Assembly (NCBI GenBank): GCA_963623875.1 | Contig: CAVFNL010000031.1 | Location: forward strand, 1 to 51,221 | Direction: 5' to 3' | Length of the DNA: 51,221 bases | Source: UBA3206 sp963623875 | GTDB lineage: Bacteria; Bacillota_I; Bacilli_A; Acholeplasmatales; Anaeroplasmataceae | Shown here: in pieces, positions 33,422 to 40,372 of the stretch | Numbering within the stretch: the stretch's first letter is position 1 | Layout: every line of letters starts with the position of its first letter | Notes under the pieces: generated by a model | Told to the model about the DNA's origin: nothing | What the model saw: only the letters and a program-made list of their open reading frames with translations | The model's database searches: none | Position numbers and translations under genes: made by a program

Positions 33422-34081
33422 TTACTTACTTTCTAATTCATTCTTAATTCTTTGAACAAATGATAATGCTTCTGTTGGTACAGTTAAATCATATTTATAA
33501 TCTTCTGTTTCCTTAGAATTTCCAAATGGATATTGGCTATACTTTCCAGCATAGTAATATGCAAGTACATTTGATGTTGTAATACCTGATGTTTGGTTTG
33601 CAGTACTTGTAGTGTTTCCATCATCATCTGTTGATGTTGTTCCTAAAGCTCCTGAACCTTTAGAATTTCCTGTATACACTAAATAGAATTTAATATCTTC
33701 ATATTGATCACCATATTTTGATGAATCTAATTTATTATAATCTTCTATTCTTGCGTATAAATTTTCAACTGCAGTTTCAGTTTTAGCATCCGTTGCATTA
33801 TCTTCAGGATCAAAATCTGTCTTATTATAGTAGAAAATGAATACATGGTCATATTCTTCAATGTTCTTCTTAGCTTGATCATATGTTATTTTATTTGATG
33901 ATGGTATATTTGAAAAATAGCTGTATGAATCATCTTTTGTTACAAAATATACTGTAAGTCCTATAGCTGTTCCTATAGCGGCTAATGCAAAAACAATGAT
34001 AAGTGATAAAATTACAAAAAATTTCTTTGTATGTTTCACACTACCTTTTTGCTTTTTTACTTTCTTTATTACTCTAGCCAT
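33422..34081 (-). CDS. Membrane-anchored extracellular protein, possibly thioredoxin-like
   Basis: An unrecognised 219-residue protein: a very basic N-terminus (1-20), one transmembrane helix (about 21-48), and an extracellular domain. The domain holds HVFIFYYNKTDF (early strand), a YLVYTGNSKGSG segment, a low-complexity Thr/Ser/Asp loop (TTSTDDDGNTTSTANQ) and TSNVLAYYYAGKYSQYPFG, ending in a helix. The order strand, helix, strand, loop and a V-x-A-Y-Y-x-G-K step recalls a thioredoxin fold without the CxxC motif. That is a weak guess. It has its own promoter and a terminator, so it is transcribed alone or by read-through from whiA. Confidence 0.65.
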   Translation of the reverse strand: MARVIKKVKKQKGSVKHTKKFFVILSLIIVFALAAIGTAIGLTVYFVTKDDSYSYFSNIPSSNKITYDQAKKNIEEYDHVFIFYYNKTDFDPEDNATDAKTETAVENLYARIEDYNKLDSSKYGDQYEDIKFYLVYTGNSKGSGALGTTSTDDDGNTTSTANQTSGITTSNVLAYYYAGKYSQYPFGNSKETEDYKYDLTVPTEALSFVQRIKNELESK

Positions 34082-34108
34082 TTAATTCACTCCTTAAATC
34101 ACTTTAAT

Positions 34109-34137
34109 ATTATATAGTATTATACTTTTAAATTCAA
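34109..34137 (-). promoter_or_regulatory. Promoter of the small membrane-anchored protein gene
   Basis: On the minus strand, -35 TTGAAT (34137-34132) and -10 TATAAT (34114-34109) with a 17-base spacer. The -35 box overlaps the last bases of whiA. Confidence 0.75.
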
Positions 34138-35075
34138 GACTCGGCTTTTTCCTCCATTAGTTGAAGGGCAATTTCCTTGATTCTTGCAAGCCTATGATTT
34201 AATCCTGATTTTGTAATATGCTCATCATAATCTTTTTCAAGTATTGAAATAAGTTCATTTAATGAAGCCTCTGGATGCATCTTACGTACCTTCATTATTA
34301 GTAGCAATCTTCCATCTAGGGTTTCAAGTGGATAATTATATTCTACATATCTAATATATTTTAGTTGTTCTTGTGCACTCTTTAATATTTTACTATCATT
34401 CGCAACTTCAATATTTACCTTGCGTTGAATGTTTTGATGTAATTCCCGTTCAATTTGCGCTTCTTCAATTTTAAATACTTCTTTTACGGTACCTATTAGA
34501 CGCAAAAAATCTTTTATTTGTTCCAAAGACTTCATATAGATAACATAATTATCTCTTCTCTTTGTGATTTTAGCATTTAAATCAAAATGGTTCATCAAAG
34601 CTTGAATAAAAACAGCTTCTTCACCTGAAGTTGTGCTTACTTCTAAATGATAATTCGATGAAGATGGGGAGTTAACACTCCCTTTTACAAGAAATGCGCC
34701 TCTTAGATAGGCTTTTATTGTCTCATCCGACTGCATTATCTCATCGTGATTTTTTGAAGTAGTTAAAAGTCCAAATTCATCTAGTATTGCGTCACTCATT
34801 GTATTAATTTTTACATAATACATATTGTTTTGATTTAATCTACTAACCTTTTTTTGAACGATTGTTACGTCACATTTAATATAGTTTTTAAGTAATGCTA
34901 AAAACCTTCTTGCGACATTTGCATTAGCAGTCTGAAAAGATATTTTAATCGTGCTATCTTCTATTATAACTTCTGATGCAATTCGTAACATACTTTCAAG
35001 TTCATACATTTGTTCTATTAAATTTTTAAGTGGTTGAACTGAAAGTTCATCTTTAACATCGCTTGAATATGACAT
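34134..35075 (-). CDS. whiA: DNA-binding protein WhiA
   Basis: WhiA is a conserved Gram-positive DNA-binding protein with a degenerate LAGLIDADG homing-endonuclease-like N-domain and a C-terminal helix-turn-helix. It is linked to division and chromosome segregation in Bacillus and to sporulation in Streptomyces. Signs here: the start MSYSSDVKDELS, mid-protein YLRGAFLVKGSVNSP (the LAGLIDADG-like part) and the C-terminal MHPEASLNELISIL...ITKSGLNHRLARIKEIA. The ATG at 35075 is preferred because GAGGT lies 5 bases before it; a TTG at 35093 would contain that site. It follows the lgt-HAD gene by 10 bases, the usual hprK-lgt-ppaX-whiA order in Bacilli. Confidence 0.95.
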   Translation of the reverse strand: MSYSSDVKDELSVQPLKNLIEQMYELESMLRIASEVIIEDSTIKISFQTANANVARRFLALLKNYIKCDVTIVQKKVSRLNQNNMYYVKINTMSDAILDEFGLLTTSKNHDEIMQSDETIKAYLRGAFLVKGSVNSPSSSNYHLEVSTTSGEEAVFIQALMNHFDLNAKITKRRDNYVIYMKSLEQIKDFLRLIGTVKEVFKIEEAQIERELHQNIQRKVNIEVANDSKILKSAQEQLKYIRYVEYNYPLETLDGRLLLIMKVRKMHPEASLNELISILEKDYDEHITKSGLNHRLARIKEIALQLMEEKAES

Positions 35076-35085
35076 AATAACCTCA

Positions 35086-36564
35086 CTATTCAACTAATAT
35101 GCAATATAGATCTGAAAGTCTATATATTTCATAATCTGGATTTGTATCATCAATTTCATCTTTTTTCTGTGAATACATGACACCTACTGATTTAACGTTC
35201 GCAGCTTTAGCGGCTAAAATATCATTAGGATGGTCACCTACATACAAAGTATTAATACCTTCATGACCATTAGGATAAATTTTATCTAGTGCTTTTAAAA
35301 TTCCATCAGGTGATGGTTTAGGTATCGCATCTTCTTCACCTATTACTACTTCTATATATTCACTTATCTTACAAAGTTCTAATCCTTTTTCGACCATCTC
35401 TTTTTTCTTTGATGACACAACACCTATTTTATATCCTTTTTTATAAAGAGTTTTTATAACGTCGTGTACTCCTTCAAAAGGCTTTGCGAATTCATCATGA
35501 TGCGCAGCATTATATGCTCTATAATATTCAATCATTTCATTGATTAAGGCATCATCATCAGTATATCTTTTGAATGTTTCTTTTAGTGTTGGTCCAAAGA
35601 ATGATTCTAATTCTTCATCTTCTAACACATGATTTGGAAAATATTTTTCAAATGTATATTCAAAACTATTAAATATTAATCTTTTAGTATCAATAAGTGT
35701 TCCATCTAAATCAAACAAAATACAGTTTACTTTATTTTCTTTAACAGTTTTAACAATATCTAGGTATTTATCTTTAGGTCCTACAAATCTCTTTGCAATT
35801 AAAAATGCAATACCTCCAACAATAAATATAACAGAGACCAAAATTGAAACATAAATAGGTCCTATTTTTAGTGGATCATTTACATCTCCATGAGTACGAA
35901 GTGTTTCAGTAAATGTTCTTACTGCCCCATACCATACTAAATAAAATCCCATTAAATCTCCAGATAATAGTTTCTTATCTTTTCTTCTTACAACAAACAT
36001 TATAATAAGACCTACTAAATTAAGTAGGGATTCATATAGGAAAACAGGATGATGGTATTCACCATCAATAAGCATATTTTCTGTTATAAATGATGGCAAT
36101 AACGCTTTAAATAATTTAGTATTTTCAATAACGCCACCATATAATTCTTGATTAAAGAAGTTTCCCCAACGACCTAAAATTTGACCTATTAGAAAACCTG
36201 GGGCTACAATATCAAAAACTTTATATAGTGGAACTCTTTTATGATGACACCACCATGATATATAGCATAAAGACGCAATTACTCCTCCTTGTATCGCAAG
36301 TCCTGAAAGTCCACCACTTGATATTCCTAAAACATCAGATAATGAATCAAAATCAGATAAATTAAATAAAACATACCAAATTCTAGCTCCTGCAATCGCA
36401 AGTGGTACACATACAATTACTCCCCAATAAATAAAATCAGAATAAATACCAAGTTTTTTACCTTCTCTAATTCCATGCCATACCGCAAGAATTATACCTG
36501 TAAGAATAAAGATAGCATACCATCTAATTCCAAGGAAAGCTACTGGGTCAAGTTCATTAATCAT
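35086..36564 (-). CDS. lgt: Lgt-PpaX fusion: prolipoprotein diacylglyceryl transferase joined to a HAD phosphatase
   Basis: One reading frame encodes two enzymes. Residues about 1-265 are Lgt, the membrane enzyme that adds diacylglycerol to the lipobox Cys of prolipoproteins: about seven helices, the signature GRWGNFFNQELYGG at about 131-144, and GLAIQGG where Escherichia coli has a His. After a short linker (about 262-280) comes a HAD phosphatase of the PpaX/phosphoglycolate type: motif I FDLDGTLID (284-292), motif II Ser in GVVSSKKK, motif III Lys in PKPSPDG, motif IV YVGDHPNDI. In Bacillus the two are separate neighbouring genes (lgt-ppaX). The ATG at 36564 overlaps the end of hprK by 8 bases; a TTG at 36588 includes the likely ribosome binding site. 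No stop or frameshift lies between the domains. Confidence 0.92.
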   Translation of the reverse strand: MINELDPVAFLGIRWYAIFILTGIILAVWHGIREGKKLGIYSDFIYWGVIVCVPLAIAGARIWYVLFNLSDFDSLSDVLGISSGGLSGLAIQGGVIASLCYISWWCHHKRVPLYKVFDIVAPGFLIGQILGRWGNFFNQELYGGVIENTKLFKALLPSFITENMLIDGEYHHPVFLYESLLNLVGLIIMFVVRRKDKKLLSGDLMGFYLVWYGAVRTFTETLRTHGDVNDPLKIGPIYVSILVSVIFIVGGIAFLIAKRFVGPKDKYLDIVKTVKENKVNCILFDLDGTLIDTKRLIFNSFEYTFEKYFPNHVLEDEELESFFGPTLKETFKRYTDDDALINEMIEYYRAYNAAHHDEFAKPFEGVHDVIKTLYKKGYKIGVVSSKKKEMVEKGLELCKISEYIEVVIGEEDAIPKPSPDGILKALDKIYPNGHEGINTLYVGDHPNDILAAKAANVKSVGVMYSQKKDEIDDTNPDYEIYRLSDLYCILVE

Positions 36565-37492
36565 CTTCTTCAGGTCCTCTCTTTGCAAGATTATTTATGT
36601 TTTGGGTAAATTCTAGTGCAGAATTATAACCAAATAATTTTAATTTTTCATTCATTGCGGCACTTTCAACAAGAAGTGACACGTTACGTCCTGGAAGAAC
36701 AGGAATTACAACGTGGACAATATCACTATTAAAATATTTAATAGTATCATTAGATAAACCTAATCTATCATAATATTTATCAGCTTCCCATTTTTCAAGT
36801 TCTACTACAAGTTGAATTCGTTTTGATTTACGGAAAGCACCCGCACCAAACATCTTAACAACGTCTACAATACCAATACCTCTAATTTCAAGATATCTTT
36901 CAAGCACTTCAGGCGCATTACCAATTATATACCCTTGTTCACGTTCATAAACATCAACTCTATCATCTGAAATTAATTGATGTCCTCTTTTTATAAGTTC
37001 AAGTGCAGTTTCTGATTTACCAATACCACTCTTACCAATAATAAGTGTACCCATACCATTAATATCCATTAAAACGCCATGAACTGTTTGTCTTTGGGCA
37101 AGTCTTGATTGAAGATATGAATATACTTTAGAGTTTAATGGTGTTGTTCTTAGATCTGATTTACAAAGACAAATACCATATTCATTCGCAAAGTCTTTAA
37201 AGTAATCAGGTAATTCAACATTTTTTGATATTATTATACAAGGTGGTTGTTTTTGAAATAAATACTTAACCCTCGCTTTAGCTATTTCAGGTTGAAGTTG
37301 TTTTAAGAATGTAGCTTCCTTAGACCCAATCAAAAGAACTCTTTTAGATTCATAAAAATCAAAGAATCCAGCAAATTCAGTCGCAGGTCTTGTTACATTT
37401 TCATCCTCTATCCAAGCATCTAAGCCCCTTTCACCAGCTAATATTTCAAGATTTAAATCATTAACCATCTTTTTCAATTTATATTTACTCAA
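36557..37492 (-). CDS. hprK: HPr kinase/phosphorylase
   Basis: A bifunctional enzyme that phosphorylates HPr on Ser46 and removes it again by phosphorolysis, releasing pyrophosphate. It is the sensor of carbon catabolite control in Gram-positive bacteria. Walker A GKSGIGKS lies near 153-160, followed by ISDDRVDVY, and the HPrK signature LEIRGIGIVDVV comes about 40 residues later. The N-terminal domain has the usual VLLIGSKE-type segment. The length (about 311 residues) is normal. The likely start is the TTG at 37492, 8 bases after AGAAAGGG; a GTG at 37501 is too close to that site. Its partner pyrophosphatase is probably the HAD half of the downstream fusion. Confidence 0.95.
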   Translation of the reverse strand: MSKYKLKKMVNDLNLEILAGERGLDAWIEDENVTRPATEFAGFFDFYESKRVLLIGSKEATFLKQLQPEIAKARVKYLFQKQPPCIIISKNVELPDYFKDFANEYGICLCKSDLRTTPLNSKVYSYLQSRLAQRQTVHGVLMDINGMGTLIIGKSGIGKSETALELIKRGHQLISDDRVDVYEREQGYIIGNAPEVLERYLEIRGIGIVDVVKMFGAGAFRKSKRIQLVVELEKWEADKYYDRLGLSNDTIKYFNSDIVHVVIPVLPGRNVSLLVESAAMNEKLKLFGYNSALEFTQNINNLAKRGPEEDD

Positions 37493-37527
37493 TTTAATCA
37501 CCCTTTCTAAGAAAGAAATACATTTTA

Positions 37528-37533
37528 ATTATA
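37528..37533 (-). promoter_or_regulatory. Extended -10 promoter of the hprK operon
   Basis: TATAAT (minus strand, 37533-37528) is preceded by TG plus one base, an extended -10 element. No good -35 box is visible. It lies between the terminator at 37545-37570 and the hprK start. Confidence 0.5.
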
Positions 37534-37544
37534 ACATTATTTAA

Positions 37545-37570
37545 AAAGAAAAAAAGGGGCTTAAACCCCT
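37545..37570 (-). terminator. Terminator of the 182-residue membrane protein gene
   Basis: AGGGG and CCCCT arms enclose a 6-base loop and are followed on the minus strand by TTTTTTCTTTTT. The stem begins inside the gene's stop codon. Confidence 0.88.
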
Positions 37571-38117
37571 AAAATAATTTTGTAATTTGATGCTTAATTC
37601 TATAATATGTTATAGCAAACTGAAATGCATAACTAATAAGTAAGAAAAATACTATTCCATACCAATGATTAAATACAACATAATTAAAATTATAATTTGC
37701 AATAAGCATTATTATAAACATCACAACAGGCTTTATAAGTTCAATTATATAAATATTATTTGCTGTTACAAAATTTGGAATAAGTTTTAACCCTTTTTCA
37801 ACCAAAGTAAGGCATAAACTTATTATAGTTACTGCTAAAATATATAAAAGCCCTTTACTCCATGAAGAAACATATAACTCTTTAGATAAGAAACCAAATG
37901 CCGCAAGATTCACACAAAATAGAATTACTGCAAAAAATAGATATGTCAAAACTCCACGTATGCGATATTTTTTCTCATGTTCTTGTAGACGCTCTTTTAA
38001 TTTTGTTTCAAATTCTTTTAAAGCATTTTCATCAATATCTGTTCCTTGTAGTTGTTCAAGCAAGTTTTTTAATTCTTCATCATTTTTATTTTCTTCATTC
38101 TTTTTCTTTTTTGACAT
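37569..38117 (-). CDS. Four-helix membrane protein of unknown function
   Basis: An unrecognised protein of 182 residues. Residues 1-52 are highly charged and helical (Lys-rich start, then LKNLLEQLQGTDIDENALKE and an ERLQEHEKKYR helix). Four transmembrane helices follow (about 53-75, 85-105, 125-143 and 148-172). The tail is short and basic. The ribosome binding site GGAGG is strong. It lies between the 692-residue acidic membrane protein and the hprK operon, and has its own terminator. A function cannot be given. Confidence 0.65.
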   Translation of the reverse strand: MSKKKKNEENKNDEELKNLLEQLQGTDIDENALKEFETKLKERLQEHEKKYRIRGVLTYLFFAVILFCVNLAAFGFLSKELYVSSWSKGLLYILAVTIISLCLTLVEKGLKLIPNFVTANNIYIIELIKPVVMFIIMLIANYNFNYVVFNHWYGIVFFLLISYAFQFAITYYRIKHQITKLF

Positions 38118-38139
38118 TAAGCTTCCTCCCCTCCTAAAA

Positions 38140-38172
38140 CTTATAAAGAGGAGGAATCCCCCCTCTTCTAAG
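38140..38172 (-). terminator. Probable terminator of the acidic membrane protein gene
   Basis: On the minus strand AAGAGGGGG can pair with CCTCCTCTT (one mismatch) around GATT, just after the stop at 38180. The tail TTATAAG is short of Ts, so termination may be incomplete. The 5' side also supplies the GGAGG-rich leader of the next gene. Confidence 0.5.
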
Positions 38173-38179
38173 TTAATTT

Positions 38180-40258
38180 CTAATTTTCCTCATTTGAATA
38201 TTTTTCCAAATTGAATTGTTCTTCAATTTCAGACATGTAATCTTTTTCTTTATATCTAGAATTTTTCTCTAATCCAAATGTTTGTGCAAGTATTCCAATA
38301 AGTTCAATTGCTTGTTTAACTGACTTTTTAGATCTCAATCTAATTGTCATTGGAGTATATATATACTTTTTCTTTGCTGATAAATCTTTATAGCTATACT
38401 TAGATCCTTCGAAGTCATCAGGATTTAATGCTAAGTGAAGTCTTAAAGTCTTACCTGCAATAGTGATTTTAGCGATTAGATTTCTATGGAATCTATATGA
38501 ATCAGCTTTTGATGATAATCTTTCAGAAACTTTCTTATAAGATTGTAGTTCATTTCTTATTGTATTATATCTTTCTTTCTTTTCATCATCTAATACAGTC
38601 ACAAATTTTTCATTTAATGGTTTAGACTTGATTCTTGAAAGTTTGTTAACTACAGGATTTGAAGTATCAGATTCCTTAGTTGCGAAAGATATTTCTTCCT
38701 CTTCCTCATCTTCATCATCTTCCTCTTCTTCCTCTTCTTCGTCGTCTTCTTCCTCTTCAGCTTCTTCTACTTCATCGTCATAGGCAATAGATTCTTCGTA
38801 TACATCAGAAATCTCATCTTCTTCATCATCTTCAGTATCTATTACATCAGATTCAAATGAAATTTCATCGTCATCATCAGAAACATCTTCTTCCTTAATA
38901 TCATCTTCATATCCTACAACTTCATCATCCTCAGAATCTTCATCATCTTCAGTTGATTCAGCACGTGCCGCAAGAATACGTTCACGAATTAATTCACGGC
39001 GCTTGATTAAAGCTTCACGAGTATCATCTATCTCATCATCTTCATCTTCAGATTCTTCATCATCTTCATCGTCTTCATCGTCATCGTCTTCTTCTAAAGA
39101 CTCATTTTGATTAACTTCTTCGTCATCTTCGTCATCTTCATCATCTTCATCATCAACATCATCTTCAGGATCATCTGATGAAGTGTTAGTGATTACTACT
39201 GGCTTAACTTCTTCTTTTTCATCTTCAGTAGTTTCTTCTATCTCTTCTGCAGTTTCCTCTAATTCTTCACTATCGTCATTAGAATTAATATCTTCAACTA
39301 AAGCCTTAACCTTAGCAGTATCTTCACATGCTACAACACATTTTGGCACTAAATTATTATCAAATAATGAAACTAAAGTCTCAACAACAGCATGAATTGC
39401 AGTTGTAAGTAGCATATATAGAGCAAGTAGTACAACAAATATAATTAAATTGTTTTTAAATGATTGTCTTGATGTTGATTCAACAATAAATGTATTTAAA
39501 ACATCACGCTTCATAAAATATACGATGACTACATATATTGAAGCTAGAATAAATAATGCTGGTAATACATTTCTCTTTCTCTTTAATAGGACAAGAATAG
39601 TATAGAAAACCACCATAATAGAAGCAAATCCAAATATAACAGTTTTAATTCTTGTAGAATCCCAATTTGAACTAAAATCAAATAAATAATTCCATGAATC
39701 CTTTAGGGTTGTACCAATTTGAGTAAATCCAGAGTTTGCAAGGAATGCATATAGAACGCATACTACAAGTCCTACAATTCCTACTAAATACCACATTAAA
39801 TTTAATTTACGATATCCAAACTTTTCTTTTTCTTTTTTCTTCTTTTTTGAAGGTATAATCACAAGTAATAGTAATCCTAAAACAACAACTAAACCTAAAA
39901 TTATAAGAATTTTAGCTGGTTCTTTGAAATCTTGGAATTTATCAACATATTTTTTAAGTCTATCACTAAAGATATGCCCTATAAATAAGATAAATGTGAC
40001 AACACTTAAACTTATAAAATCGAAAATGTTTTTCCCTTTTCTTCTTCTAATAGCACAAAATATAGCTATCAATAAATTGATTCCAGCAAATACACCTATC
40101 GCAAGTCTATTATCCTTATCTTTAAAGAAATCAACAAACTCAAGAGCATAATATGGAAGTGATGTTCTTAGGCTATCTTGTTGTTTAATTATAAGTAAAA
40201 CAGAAAAGTCTAATATTACTAAAGCCAATAGAAATAATATTTTTTTTACAATTTTCAT
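38180..40258 (-). CDS. Polytopic membrane protein with long acidic linker and conserved C-terminal domain
   Basis: A 692-residue protein in three parts. Residues 1-300 hold about eight transmembrane helices (near 5-25, 52-70, 78-97, 112-132, 152-174, 203-225, 230-249 and 268-293). Residues about 340-560 form a very acidic, low-complexity segment of Asp, Glu and Ser with runs such as DDVDDEDDEDDEDDEE. Residues about 565-675 form a basic folded domain (ELQSYKKVSERLSSK, then RNLIAKITIAGKTLRLHLAL and a later IELIGILAQTFGLEK). I recall similar C-terminal domains in uncharacterised Firmicutes proteins, often behind Zn-ribbons or acidic linkers, but know no function. The acidic linker probably holds the C-terminal domain away from the membrane or mimics nucleic acid. 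Confidence 0.7.
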   Translation of the reverse strand: MKIVKKILFLLALVILDFSVLLIIKQQDSLRTSLPYYALEFVDFFKDKDNRLAIGVFAGINLLIAIFCAIRRRKGKNIFDFISLSVVTFILFIGHIFSDRLKKYVDKFQDFKEPAKILIILGLVVVLGLLLLVIIPSKKKKKEKEKFGYRKLNLMWYLVGIVGLVVCVLYAFLANSGFTQIGTTLKDSWNYLFDFSSNWDSTRIKTVIFGFASIMVVFYTILVLLKRKRNVLPALFILASIYVVIVYFMKRDVLNTFIVESTSRQSFKNNLIIFVVLLALYMLLTTAIHAVVETLVSLFDNNLVPKCVVACEDTAKVKALVEDINSNDDSEELEETAEEIEETTEDEKEEVKPVVITNTSSDDPEDDVDDEDDEDDEDDEEVNQNESLEEDDDDEDDEDDEESEDEDDEIDDTREALIKRRELIRERILAARAESTEDDEDSEDDEVVGYEDDIKEEDVSDDDDEISFESDVIDTEDDEEDEISDVYEESIAYDDEVEEAEEEEDDEEEEEEEDDEDEEEEEISFATKESDTSNPVVNKLSRIKSKPLNEKFVTVLDDEKKERYNTIRNELQSYKKVSERLSSKADSYRFHRNLIAKITIAGKTLRLHLALNPDDFEGSKYSYKDLSAKKKYIYTPMTIRLRSKKSVKQAIELIGILAQTFGLEKNSRYKEKDYMSEIEEQFNLEKYSNEEN

Positions 40259-40291
40259 GCTTTTTACCTCTCCTTAACAATATTTTACTTT

Positions 40292-40320
40292 AGAGTACCA
40301 CATATTTATAAGTTTTACAA
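40292..40320 (-). promoter_or_regulatory. Promoter of the acidic membrane protein gene
   Basis: On the minus strand, -35 TTGTAA (40320-40315), 17 bases, then -10 TACTCT (40297-40292) preceded by TG plus one base. An inverted repeat, TTTTACAA / TTGTAAAA (40313-40320 and 40330-40337), overlaps the -35 box and may be an operator. Confidence 0.4.
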
Positions 40321-40372
40321 CATTGAAACTTGTAAAATAATAATATTTATGGTGAAAACGTATATCATAGTT

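Noticed and set aside
35086..36564. Lgt-HAD fusion as an assembly frameshift
   Set aside because: The frame is continuous through a plausible linker with normal codon use, and both domains are complete; an error would need to remove a stop exactly. It stays listed for checking.
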